Assembly: GCA_013399895.1 (NCBI GenBank)
Contig: VXBA01006136.1
Span: 898,602-962,601 of the forward strand
Source of the DNA: Serilophus lunatus
Lineage: Eukaryota; Chordata; Aves; Passeriformes; Eurylaimidae
Reading direction: 5' to 3'
Length of the DNA: 64,000 bases
Below the pieces are notes generated by a model. The model was not told the DNA's origin and did no database searches. It worked only from the letters and a program-made list of their open reading frames with translations. How positions within the stretch are numbered: position 1 is the stretch's first letter; each line of letters opens with the position of its first letter. The position numbers and the translations under genes are program-made. Of the stretch, positions 1-13,240 are shown piece by piece.

Positions 1-1393
1 TACATTCTTTTGGCCTCAGAAAATTGAAAGAATGCAAAGTACATTTTTTGTAACCATGTAGGAAAATCCTACAGTAAGAACACCAGGGGATATGCTTTTT
101 TAACTCCATAAATGTGTCTTTAAAGAAATAAAAATATCTTTGATAAAGAAAATATTGCACAAGAGAGCCTTTATAAGCCCTATTTCTCCCTGAGGTGTGC
201 TGCAGGATTGGTCTGTACCGGGAAAAGGTATTGCTGTGAGGCTGTGGTTTTAAAAAGTTTTTAAGAAGCAGACTCCTGAAGTATAACTGTAACCATGATG
301 CCAAACTTCAGGAATACTTGCAAATTTGTGGAAAATATGCCCACTTCCTTCTGACTACAGAGGATGATCAGGTGTCATGGGCACAGAACTGAAGCTTATG
401 AAGATCTTTTGAATTTCAAGCTAGCTCAAAACGTGAGGATGTGCATGTGAGCAGCCCGTTTTCTAGTTCCCTGTGTTACTGGGACGGCATTCAGTGCATG
501 CAGTGTGTTGCACAGTGTGCCTAAAGAGGCCTTATCCAGTTCAAATATTTGTAGATAGCACATTGATTAGGTCTGTGCAGCCTCTTTGTCCAGCTATAGT
601 GTGCTGAAAGCATTCAAGTTACAGCATCAAGTTTGCTGCACATACTGCTTCTGTGGAAAACAGAATATCCTTCCCATCCCTTCCTTTGACTGAGGCAATT
701 TTCAGAAGTGAAGGTCCTGCAGCTTGCCAGTATCTTCTGTGGGGTGCCTGGCAGTGTCAGCCTGGGCTCCACGCTGGCGTGTGGCAGTCCAAGAGAGAGC
801 TGGGGGCTGTTTTTCTCAGCCTTCTGTCAGGGAGACGGACCAAATCCCTTCAGACACAAAGAGGGCATTTTTAGAATAACTAACGTTCAATCAGTGGCAG
901 GCTAGATAAAGTGATGTGTTTCAGAAAATTGCTGCTCAGGAAGGAAGACTGGAGATATCAGGGAGAGGATTCTCAGCTTTATGGAGGCATATTAAGTGAG
1001 TACTAAGTCTTTTCAAAAGCAAAAGTAGAACTAAGTTGGCTAAATCCAGTAATTATGTTTGTCCTTTCTTCCCTATCAGCTTTAGCTGGGGCCTCCCTCA
1101 TGTGAAGAGAATATATTATTCCTTTCTAGAGATGGGAAGATGTTGTTTGTAATCTACGTTGTTCCAGCCTTTCACCCTATTGAATGTGGTCAGAGACGTG
1201 CCCCTAGATGGGCTGGGTGGCAGATCCACCTCCCCACAGAAGCAAATCTCTGCATTGTTAATGCCTTGGAGCACTCTGGAACAAACCTTTGAATCTGCCT
1301 GAATCAGGACTCAGAAATGGCCAACACATCTCACCAGCCTTCCCCTCCGCCCCTAAACTCAACTTTCTTTTGAAGAAAACCAAACAAAAATAT

Positions 1394-1409
1394 CACACAC
1401 ACACACACA
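1394..1409. repeat. (CA)n microsatellite
   Basis: About eight CA units in intergenic DNA. Confidence 0.9.
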
Positions 1410-1854
1410 AAATGGAACATAAAGAACATTTCTTGTTGTTACAGTTGCATTGATTCTCAGATCCCCTCTTCCTCAACTCCAGACTCCCCAGACTCTCAAA
1501 AGTGACTGAAGAAACTGCAGCAACCCTGGCATGAGAGTGCAGAAAGGGCATAACTCACTCCGTCTCATGAGCAAATTTCTAAATATCCAGTGCGGGCAAA
1601 TGAAATACCAACATTATTTTGCTGGGTCTGGTGCTTTTTTTATGTGATTCACCCACAGAGTTCATTTTATAAAAGAAGTGCAGAAAAGCACTGCCATTTC
1701 TTTTGTTAAATCTGAGTCTGACGACTGGCAGAGTCTGTACCAGGTTCCTGGGCTGCTGGACAGGTTGGCTGCCCAACACAGAGTTAAGAAACTACCTCAC
1801 AACTTGTACAAACAAATTGTTGTTGGGGTTTTTTAAAAAATTTTTCATTCCTTC

Positions 1855-1912
1855 TAGAGAAGGCAAGGGAAGGGGTGGGGAGGGAAGAGGAGAGGAAGGG
1901 ATAGCAGAAAAG
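1855..1912. repeat. Purine-rich (GGGAAG/GAGG) low-complexity tract
   Basis: Nearly uninterrupted A/G on the plus strand. Low complexity, with no gene. Confidence 0.75.
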
Positions 1913-4900
1913 GAATTCCTAACTTGTAAACTTTCCTGATTTTTTAAAATGCACCAGTATGATGCTTAGCAACCAGTGGAGAAAAAAATTCTCACAATCC
2001 ACTAAAGATGATATCATTCAATTTTTTTACTAAAAATGTTGCATTGAAACCCCAGAGGGATGAAATTTTTTGTTCAGCCTCCATTTATTTACTAACATGC
2101 AGATGTCTAAAATTATGTATTTACCAATTGGAGGTTACTCAAGTTTAATAAATCAGACAGAAAATGTAATGTCAGTTAAAATTTAACAATCATCTTCTAG
2201 CTTGTGTGGCTGGAGACTTTGAAGCCATGGCCAGAATCAAGTAGGAGTTCTCTGTGAGACTCACCTGATTTGAGCATGGCCAGAGAGTAACCTTTGAAGG
2301 ACTGCCAAAACAAATGGTCCTTCTTGATAACATCTGCCTGGCCATGGTGAAATGTCTCCTGGATCCAATTCACTAAATAATCCTGTTCCCTTTGAGCACA
2401 TTTCAAGTTAAAAAAAAAAACCCCAAACACAAAAACCACCACCAAAAAACTTCAGCAAAAAGTTTACCCTAGTGATAAGTCTAGATTGTTAACTTAAAAT
2501 GGGGATCACCAAGGTCCTTTTAATGTTTTACAAAATAAAGATATATACTCTAAAGTGATGCTAGTTAATAACTGTCTGGTGGGCTAATTTGGAGATTTCA
2601 CAATTGGATTGAACAATCAAAAGCAGAATCTTTTCTCATTTAGTCTGCATGTGCTCCTGAAATCAGTCTTTCAAACATCTGCCTCAGTTCTCTTAGGATG
2701 AATGTGAATCGATAAAGGTTGTTTGCAAAAATAGTTAGATTTGCTTGCTGGAGCTGGGATGTAAAGGCACTGGCATTCTCATTCCCACTTTGTCTCCTTC
2801 CTTCCCCACTACAGTAGCACCGTTTTTAGTTATGCCGATTCTGTTGAAAGTTCCACAGAGCCCAGGAAGCTACAACTATGCAACAGAGAATTGTAGTCCA
2901 TGCTGAGCTTTAAATGTCTTGATTAGATAGTACTTTGACAAACGGGAGCCCGAACATGCTCTGGACATACCTTCCTTTGCATCTGGGGAGGTGAAGGCAA
3001 ACACTAGGTATACCTTTTCCGTCAATTTTTCTCAGTATAGTTTGTGCCAATATGCAATTTGAGAAGGTTTCATCTGGAAGCTCAGTACAACCATTTCTCT
3101 TCATTTGTGGTAGGATTTCCTAAAATTCTAAAGGCTGATCCTCCTGCTTCAGGAAGAGGAACAAGGTCCTGGCGCTTGGCAGCTTTCCCATGTGCTGCTG
3201 AAGCCCTGCATGCTTCCTCCCCATCCCAATCCTGACCCACTTGGAATAACCCTGAGGGACGTCATCACTGTTTTGTGCTTTGTTTTTTCAAAAACGCCAC
3301 CTCAGGTTGTCCTTTCAAAAAATGAGCCCCTGAGAGCTTTTCTTTAATGCCAATGTTTTAAGAGATAACTTGTTGCCAGTGTTAATATCAGTATTCACCC
3401 GATCTATGCACCTTGTGTATGACATGGATCTCTCCTGCTATCCTATTAGCCAAGGATTATCACATTTAAATCCAATTAACATTAATTCAAAAGACAGTCA
3501 GCAGTGAAAGCTCTTCTATGTTTTTAGAGGCTGCAGATAAGTGTCACAGGTTCAACTTTTTGGGGTTATTTTTATAATGAGATGCTTACTTCATTCCCAG
3601 GACCTAGAGGATGAACTCCTCTAGCTCAGGCACAGGGCCCCTGGGCATCACCAAAATGTTACAGGGACCTCTGAAACCCTGCAGAAATTTCAGATTCTGC
3701 TCTGTGTTGGAGATGCCATGAAGCAAATTTGCAGCAGAACGAAGAACCTCTGCTTTCAGTAAAACTGACAGTAACCACCGGTGTGTCAGCACATACACAG
3801 TGCTTCATTTCCATCTGCCTGGTTCAGTAGCATGTCTACACTTGGATTTTGTGATATTACACTTAAAGAACTAATGTAGGTATGTGAAGAGATGGCAATG
3901 AAGCCATATGCTTTTGTTGTGGCCTCTGCAGCAGAAAGCAGAAATTACTTGTTTGGTCATGGAAAAAATAGAACTCCTGACAAAACCCTGTGCCATATAT
4001 GAATTACATGAAACGCTTCTGAAATGTGAGAACATTCTTTTTCTTAATACATTTTAGAACACATTCCCCAACTAATGTCTTCCAGAAACACAACCTTGCT
4101 GCAACATAATAAGCTACTCCCTGGCTCTGTGCTTTTCGTATTTCAACACACTTTCCTGGATACAGCTCTCAGATGAATGACATGGGCTTCTTCTGCATTT
4201 AGCAAACAAAAATGTAAACACTCTGCAGTTTAATGAACTAATTCCATGTCATGAACTAGAGGTCTTCCCTTCCTTTCCTGCTTTCTCAAGCAAACTTTTC
4301 AACTGGCTTCTAAGCAAGTTTTTGAACTTCTTTAAAAGCAATATTGCAAAAAAATGTAATCAATCAAATGTAATCTTCATACCTACTACCTATTAAATAT
4401 GGAAATACCTTGGAACTCATTATCTGAGAGGCAGTCCTATTGTCACTTCAGTTTCATAAGAAACTATTCAGTTTTTTCTATCTAAGAACAGGGGAAAAAT
4501 GTTGTTTAGGAAAAATGTGTGCACATTGCTTAAAACATTCAGAGCAAGTGTAGGAAAATATAAGCTGTGAGGATTATGTATATTAAAATTATTTTCCTAA
4601 GAGCCATGAGTTCAAGTGAGCAGAGTTTTCCAGAAAGCTGGCACAAGAATAAATAGATTTACTTTCTGGATAGAGAAAACACAAACTCACCTACAAACAG
4701 CCAGAGTGATGCCTGGTGTTGCATACAACTCTGTTCACATGATGCAACCACACGTCTCATCCGCCAATGCTGGAACTGAAGCCAACCCGGGGTAGATGCA
4801 CTAAATAGTAAATTTTCAATTACATTTAAGCAGTGGGTATTTATATCTCAGAGCTACGCAGCTGTAATACAAACTCAGACACCACGAACACAAAACACAG

Positions 4901-7900
4901 ACACCAAGAGTGATGTGCTTTTCCAAAATGCAGCCCCTCGATATACCAGAGTTTTGAAGGGCACTGTCAGAATCCCTCTGTTGACTCTGCATTTGACTGG
5001 AGCTGCTAGTCCTCCTGGTTAAGTGAACAGAGGTGGCTGTTTGCCATCCAAAAGCAAATGCCTTACCTAATTCTTTCTGACATGTTAGGAATAAGAAAAT
5101 TGTATGAGGTGTTTTTATTTCAGTGGCCAAAATCCTCATGCTGCATAATTGGTAGAAATTACTGTATTGTATTCCAGTTGTGGACTAATGTAGCTCTGGC
5201 TGGGATTAATTGTATTGAAAAGATAACATGTCCATAAGGCTAATGTTATCTAAAAAAGCTATTTTGTAAGCTTTATTGTGACATATATTGCTGACAGAAA
5301 GGAAAACACAGAGCTATGACAAATGTTCATCCATGTCAGGAAAAGCCAGAATGGAGTACCTATGCAATACCTTTGGTATCAAAATGCCCTCACTTTCAGC
5401 AGGCAGATAAGTCTGATTTGGGTCTGAGCTAACCTGCTTACATATTGCTTCCAGTTTACAATGTCCCTCTCTTTCCCCTGGTCATCCAGGGTATGGAAAA
5501 CATGGAAATCTGGTGTAAATTGCCAATACAGAAAGTTTATGTGAGCTCCTGTTAAGCAGGGATGGCTGCCTGGAGTTGGACACTTTCCTGGCCACAGCTT
5601 TCTCCTTTTGAACCAGCTTCAGGATTTAGTTTCCTGAACATCCCTGACCCTGCCTGCTCTTTGCTGCCTTTGCCAGCATTGTTTTCTGCTTCTGTTAAAC
5701 CCTCTCTATGGAATTTTGTGACTACGAAGAGAGAATTTCATGGTGTTAAATATTCCTGGCAGCAGTGCTGGGGCCCAAACAGTACAAACCTGACTGTACC
5801 AGTTTTTGAGGAGCAAGAAGATGCTGTTTTGGTGGGGAAGTGGTGACAGACAAAGGGCAACTTAGTTAAAAGGAATGAGAGCAACACTCTGGCCACCCAG
5901 AACCTCACTTTGACCCAGGAATAACAGAAGTTGAGGCTGACTGCAAGTCCGTGGTATTATTATGCTGACTTTTCCAGACTCAGGACAAAGCTTCCTGTGA
6001 AGAAACAAAACAGTCTCCTGAGATAATGCTGATTTATAGCGCAAAACCACTATCACATACAGAGACATAGACTGCACTTTTTACTGTACAAACTAAGTCA
6101 GTAGCAGAGAAGTGTGTACTAGCTTCAGACTTATTCTGCTAATGCAATGCTAATAGTTCATAGCCTGCAGAAAATCTTCTTTAGGAATATGAACACCCTT
6201 CTGCTTAAATACGGTGAAGATTTTGACAAATAATTATTCCATGTATAAAGGAAGTCTTTTGCTTATTTAAGATGACTTTTTAAGGAGATGAATATGGATC
6301 AATCTTAGGGGAAAGTGCTCAAGGACAACATATTTCTTGTGACAAAAAGGGGAATACTTATCAATATCATTCTTTATTGAGGCTATCAGGTTTCAACAAC
6401 TGGCTATTTTAGCACCCCTTAAGCATAGAAGCATCAGTGACACACTATTTCAAGAAATTGCAAATGATGTCCAGAAACACAAAGTTTGTTTCTTAGGCTG
6501 TGAAGATATAATTTGGAGAAGGCTGAGCCGATGCAGAGAAACATGAAACAACCATATAAAGGCAAAGAAAGTCTGTTGTAATCACTGGCTGAGTTAAATC
6601 TGTATTTGTAAGAAGCATGTCAGCTCAGCCAACAGAAGCTGGCAGCTATGTGTGTACAGCTAGTTTTTGCAAAGGAAGGCCAAAGTAAAACTAGGGTGTG
6701 TTTATTCTGGCATCAAGATACTCTCGCCCCAGCTGAAATCTCAGCTGTGTTTGTTCTAAGTTCAGAATTATCTTAATTCTACGCAGTGTATTATTATTAC
6801 TTTCAGACACATATACATTCTTGAAACTCACCATAATCTTCATCCAGAGGTAATGTTTTTGGGGGAGGTTATTTCTGGTGAGGTTACCTAACCAGTCAGC
6901 AAGCAACAACTGCATTGATCCCACTTTTTCACAGGGGGAAACTGAAGCCTAGGAAGATTATCTAATATACTGTAGGGACAACAATTACCAATCTTGTTGC
7001 AGCCTCATTTGAGAAATTTGACAACATGCCATAATTCCCAGGTAAAGGCTATTGCTTTCAAAATAGAGCCATAAGGAAGCACACCACTGTTTGCAAAAGT
7101 AATGTCACACAACCTATGCAGCTTTAGGAATGAGGTGGCTGTACTAAACCCAAAAGCAAAATAATCAAGTTTACCTTATTAGAGAGAGATCTGTGGCTGC
7201 CTCCATATCTGCAGGTGTTGTTTGGAGGAGTTACCTGGGAGCTGCAATGAGATGGGAAGAGCATCATCACTGGAGCCTTGGGAAAAGCTGTGCAGTGACT
7301 GGAATATCACTGTGGTTGAGATTGAATTCCTGAGGGAGGGACAGGGCTAAAGAGACCCTCTACTGTACCAAGGTGGGGTGGATGCTGCTGTGTGGGGTCT
7401 GCAGGTGCTGGAGGACACCTGTGTGGGGAGTTGTGGGCCTGCTTACCAGCTCAACAGGAGCTGGGCAGGTCAGTGGGATGCTCTTGAGGCTGCCTAAGCC
7501 TGGGCTAAACAAGGGCTGTGGTCACACCAGGTGCAGCTTGGTGCATGATGGGCACTAATGCTGCACCTCCTGACCAGCAGGGATGGATACTGTGGAGCCA
7601 CCAAGCCCTGCCTAGGGGCAGGCTTTGTGTCTAATGTGTCTTGTCTGCTCCCCATGCCCCATAGGGCTGCGCCTGGGTACCACCTGCTGCCTGCTCTAGG
7701 TCATAGAAAAGCCTTGATACAGAGCCACATGCTCTGCACAAAAGCTTGGTCCAGATTTCTGGAGCTTCAGGCTAGTTCCATCATCACAACCCCCCTTCAT
7801 TTTCTGTCAAATCACTTGCACTGTCTCTCCAAGATGTACAACAGTTAGTGAAATGAGAACAAGAACAGGGGAAAAAAAAAATCAAAACAAACATAAAAAC

Positions 7901-8119
7901 TGTAACTATTTTATGGAAAAATCTCATAGAATCAAAAAAAAGCCAGAATTTTATAGAAAGAGTCTCACAGAAATTATAATGAAAAGTCTACAGAATTTTA
8001 TCAACAATTATTACTTGTTCTTTTCATCTAGACCTTTATTCCTGCTAAAGTACTGCAGCAAGCCTGAAAAGTCCACTTATAAAGCATTACATTATCATTT
8101 AGACCCTACATAAAGATTG

Positions 8120-8217
8120 CCAGGGAAATTATTTCCTTCTGCAAATCAGCAATTTCATACTTGAATAAGAGTGCTCACCTTTAACATTCGTTATTAATTG
8201 CACAGTTTCATGAAACA
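8120..8217 (+). repeat. Unnamed dispersed repeat, copy A
   Basis: It shares AAATTATTTCCTTC, AATTTCA-ACTTGAAT-AGAG and CAGTTT-ATGAAAC in the same order with 9840-9958. I do not recognise the family. The copies are direct and about 1.7 kb apart. Confidence 0.7.
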
Positions 8218-9839
8218 TTCTTTTGCTACTTTGTAAATGCACTTCAGCAAAGAACTGCAAGATGAGAAAGATGATTCCCTTTCTATCTTTAGATGGTTGC
8301 CCATTAAATACACCTATAATGTGAATGCACATTGTCATCTAAGTTTCTGCAAACATATTTATGTCTCAGAGCATGAAATGAGTTAAATTCAGAGCTAGAT
8401 TTGTATCTTTATTCATCAAATGCCAACTGTGATGAAAGTAGAGGCATTAGTAACCAATTCTTGGTCCCAAAATACTAGTGAATGCTATAGCCTACTAGGT
8501 GGGAATTTCATAGCCTACTAGGTTGACTTACCACATACAGTGCCTGGTTGCTGAAAAGAAGAATTTTGGCATCTCACTAATCCACAAGAGGCTCATCTTC
8601 CAGAGATGGCAGACACACAGAATATATCTGAACTAGAGTTTAAAATATAATACAATTTTGAAAATTGTATTATCCAGAGTTATCATGCATGTATCAGCTT
8701 TGAATTTAACCTCAGCATTAACTGACTTTTCCCTAGAGATGTGCCTTGTCGAGATGTATTTTCATTACTTTTCTATTTGATTTTTATAATAATAATCCTG
8801 AGGCAAGCTTGAAAAAGCAAAACAGTGGTTAAATCCACATCTGGTTTTTGCAGAAAGTTTGTGGACCTTGGAAAAGGGCTTAGGAAAGGATAATTTACCA
8901 AATGATACATAGCTTTCAGATCAGATTTAGCAAGAAGACCAGCCTTAGGGGAAGAGGACAGGGCTTGCTAATGAAAACCTTTCATAGTTATTGCTGTATC
9001 CACGACCTTACAATTTGCATGAAATGTTGCCTCTTGCCATGGGCTGCTGAAGATGCTGACGCTTTGCTTTTCAGCAGTAAATTGGCACCAGAGGGATGAG
9101 CAGGCTCCTACAATGTACTGGGACTGATGATTCCCATTTAGTGGTTTGGTTTTTTTCCTTGTCACCAGATAGATGGGTTGGCTTTTGCAATCTCCTGAAT
9201 CCTGTGGTCACTCATGGTCTTACTGAACTCATAACAATGCAGAATTTGGGAATGCATAGGGAGAGAAAATGGCACTTTACCTTGCCTGCTATTTCCCTTC
9301 TCATTTGTCTATTCATGCTCAGAAGTGTGACTGCTGCAGAAAGAAGTGTGTGAACCCTGGGGAGTGGGCTACGTCACATACACTTTGCTCATGAGAGGCT
9401 CAGAGACAGTTGCTGTCAAAGAAAAAGCCTAATGCTAACCTAAATTTACAAAGTAAAACAATTTAGGGTAAAAGAACAAACTCTGGTTTATTTTGCTTCA
9501 TTCCCCATCTTTGCAAGCTGCAGTGCTAGCCTTTCAGAGAAGTGTCTGCAATGAGACATGACAGTGAGAATATTGGAAAGGTGCTGTAAGAAGAGTCTGA
9601 AATAGCATTTTCAGTTGCCTGAAGCATACCTGTGATTGCCAAGTCATGCTAACACACTATCCACAAAGCCTTGATACTGAGAGGGCAGGCTGATAGCCTT
9701 GGCACAAGAAGCTGTTCCTTCAGCTGCAAATCCAGTCCAGCTCACAAACAGGCTTTGGCTCCATGCTGGAGCAGCAACGGTGGGTCTCCTCAGTTCCTTC
9801 CCCTGTGCATTGTTACCAGAACACTTGGGCATGCACAAA

Positions 9840-9958
9840 CAAGGAAAATTATTTCCTTCAAAAAATCACCAATTTCACACTTGAATGAGAGAGAGTTTGC
9901 TTTTAACAAAGTTAAATAAAAGTAAATTATTGTTCTAATAGAACAGTTTTATGAAACT
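9840..9958 (+). repeat. Unnamed dispersed repeat, copy B
   Basis: The partner of the copy at 8120-8217. By eye the first ~50 bases are more than 80% identical; the second half has small insertions. It could be an old local duplication or two insertions of the same element. Confidence 0.7.
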
Positions 9959-12805
9959 GTGGGACTGGGGCTGAAGGCAGAGCATATGTTTCTGCAGATG
10001 AGATCCTTTCAGGCGGTTTTTCAACAAAGATTTATTTTTTTTATGTCTTAACTGTCAACACTCTTTTAAGCAAATACTCCATCACATTAAAGTGAGGATT
10101 ATGTGGAGATAAAGCCTTAGGGAAGATTTTTGCCCAGCATGAACTTGCACCTTTAGAATGGAGGGTAACTCTGCTTGTTTCAATAGCTGCCTTTCCACTA
10201 AAACCCTGAACCACAGCTTTGGATTCTGACAATTATATGACACAAGGAAGCTCCCCACATGAACTCCATATCAACCTTTCAACAGCATTTCTTACCTTGG
10301 ACAGAGCCAAAGTTCTTCAACAAATCTAGAGAACAACTGGCAAACACCTCATCTCCTATTAAAATACAGAGGAAAACAGCAGTAGACCATGTGATTTGTA
10401 GACAAACTATTTCAGAATAAATAAAACCAAATTAGACTGGAGAAGTACTCTCTTTTTTTCTTTTTTTTCTTTTTTTTTGTATTAGAAGTATTTACAAAAT
10501 ATGATTTTGATGAAGTTAAAGGTGATAAATTATACAAGCATGTACCTGCAGAAACTGCAAAGGTTAAGCATTCTGGACAGTGATTTACTTCATTTGAGCT
10601 CATAATTTAAAATTTTAAACATTAAAAAGTGGTCAACAGTTCTGGAAGACAGTGTTTGTGTGGAAGGCACTGCCTGCAGATCAGAGCCTGGTTCTGCACC
10701 TTCTGCAGCAGTTGCATCCTCAAGGCAACTGCACAGAAGACAGAGATGCAGAGTCATTTAAGGGAATGGTCAAACTCACCTCAGCCAGAATTTCATCTGG
10801 TGCTAAGGGGAGTCAGATCAAGATATGATGAACCACAGTTAATTCCAGACACTGAATTAGAGCAGATATTTTATGGTACTATTAATTCTTACTGAATAAA
10901 ATGCATATAAAAAATTTTTAAATATATGCCACATAAATAGCCATGGGAAATAGATACAAAATGGCTCATGCTGTTTTTTCTCCACAGTGTTCCTCCAGTT
11001 GATTATGGTCCCTCCCTCAGACTGGAAAGTTATAAGGCCATTTCAGTCTATTTTTCTTGTCCATTAAAAATGAGAGGTTCCTTAGGAAAAGAACTAATAT
11101 TTGGTGCAGTAACACTTCAAGGCAGGGTGGAATACATACAGGAATGCTCTTTACCTGAAAACAAACACCTCCTCAATTAGAACTAAAAGGGGTTTTTTTG
11201 TTTCAAGTATAGAGGAGATGACAGCTCTCTGTGGTTTTGAAATGCTCTATGCCTTGGATATAAACACTCACAAAACATCCAAGCTTGATAAAGGGGAAAA
11301 ATATTAGACAATAAAGATGCAAACATGCCTTTTTATGCATGTTTGCAGATTGCAATTCTATGCACAAAGTTATGATTTTTATAAATTAGGAAAGAATGAT
11401 GAAGTTGTTGAGTTTGGGGAACATATTTTGTAAACTACTGGGTATATAAATAGTTGTATTAAAGTCTTTGCCAATCAAGTTGTCAAACTGAAATCTCTAC
11501 AGTCAAAACCTGAATTTTGTAATGACACCATTTTTACAAGTTGGCAAGTATGGGATTCATCCAAAGCCTGCTGAAATCAGTGAGCATTTTCATGAGCTTG
11601 AATAAGGACTTGAACAGGATATGCTTCATAATGCAAACGACACAGCATTCTCAACACCTATCTCTGCAAAACTGCTTCAAGCTTTATAATCAAAATGGAT
11701 TATTTTCAGCTTAGAATTTTTCAGTATATTAAAAATTCAAAGCTTCATGGAAACTCCAGCTGCATATTTTTCAATACAATATTCTTCAAAACTGTCTATA
11801 TTTCATTTATCTACATGAAAAAATCCCAGTAAAACAGAGAACTGGAAGTCAGGAAATCCAGGTTGCATTCAATCCTTCATGTGATTTTGTGCAAAATAAT
11901 CTGTTCTTTGGTGATGAGAAGGCTTTCAAAATGCCATAGGCATTCTGTCCTTCACCACGTGAAGTGCAAAGATTTTTCTACTAACAAAATCTGCAAAAGA
12001 CAATTAAACTTCTTTCTTCAATTATCTGCAACTCAGAACATAGTTTTGCAGAAGAAATGGCCTAGAAAGCATTTATAAGGTTTCATAGACTGGTATATTT
12101 TCTGCAAATATCTACTAAAATTTACATTTGCAAACCTTTCCATATGTTATGGAAGCAGAAATTTTAGGATGCCTTAAATTGCATTTGTTCACACAGAATT
12201 ACTATACAGTGTGGGATATGCACTCAAATATTAAAGAGTAATGGTAAGAATTGGTGATAAGGTCTCTTTCACACAAAGTTTGCAAATAAACTGGCATCAG
12301 GAAATAAATCCTACAAGTGATACTGAGCTCAAGGCCTGATCCTACACTAGTACTCCCCAGGGAGAAGGCAGTTTTCTCAGAAAAAAATAGTCCTTTCAGT
12401 TCTTCAGAGGCCAGGCAAGGCCTTGTTTGAAGGTTTATGATGTTATATAAACAGCTAAATGCAGCCCAAAGTATGCAGCACTGATATTAGGATAAAACAT
12501 GTAATTTTCTGAGTTTTATAGTAAAAAAGAAGTTAGTGCTATGTAATAACGGAACAATTTGCCATGATGGCTTTCACAGCATTCTCTGTATTTTCATCCA
12601 ATAAGATATTTCTGGCCTGTTATTTTTGCACATTGCTCAGGAAAATTGCATACTGAGATGAAGAAGAATAGTACTTTAGTTGTTAGACTTACCACTCTTC
12701 CCAGATTGCTTTCCCATTCTCAGGCCCTTCTGTCCTTGGGTCACACCTGCCTTGCAAGTAGGAAGGAGGGTTTCAAGCATGACTCCTGAGCATGATTAAT
12801 ATTTT

Positions 12806-13240
12806 GGCTCGGGTTGAAAATTACCTTAAAGATCATCTAGTTCCAAACCCTCTGCCATGGACAGGGAAACATTCCAGTACTCATAGCCACATGTCCAGTC
12901 TTGGACACCTGCAGGGATAGGGAATCCACAACCTCTCTGGGCAACCTATTCCAGTGCTCCCCCAACCTCACAGTAAAGAATTTCTCCCTCACATCTAATC
13001 TAACTTCTTCACTTTAAAGCCATTCCCCACCTTGTCCTATCCCTATATACCCTTGTCAAAAGTCCCTCTCCAGCTCCCTTGTAGCCCATTCAGGTACTGG
13101 AAGGTGCTGTAAGGTCTTCCTGAAGCCAGGCTGAACAGCTCAGCCTTCTCAGCCTGTCTTCAAGGTGCTCCAGACTTAAGATCAACTCAGTGGCTCTCCT
13201 CTGGACTCATTCCAATAGGTCAATGTCCTTTCGTGTTGGG
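12806..13240 (-). mobile_element. CR1 LINE, 5'-truncated 3' end
   Basis: Read on the plus strand it contains the CR1 3' landmarks in reverse orientation: a 'CTTAAAGATCATCTAGTTCC' block, 'CCACAACCTCTCTGGGCAAC', 'CAGTAAAGAATTTCT', and 'CTCTCCTCTGGACTCATTCC'. The copy is about 435 bp, diverged and without the terminal octamer repeat. It is non-coding and non-functional. Confidence 0.93.

Larger units (their letters stand above)
1..12805. other. Intergenic DNA downstream of HECTD2, no gene seen
   Basis: All reading frames are short, with no family resemblance and no exon-like chain of splice sites. Apart from the direct-repeat pair near 8.1 and 9.9 kb, a CA microsatellite and a purine tract, nothing is recognisable. 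In mammals the next gene on this side is PPP1R3C; its coding sequence is not in this window. Confidence 0.7.
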
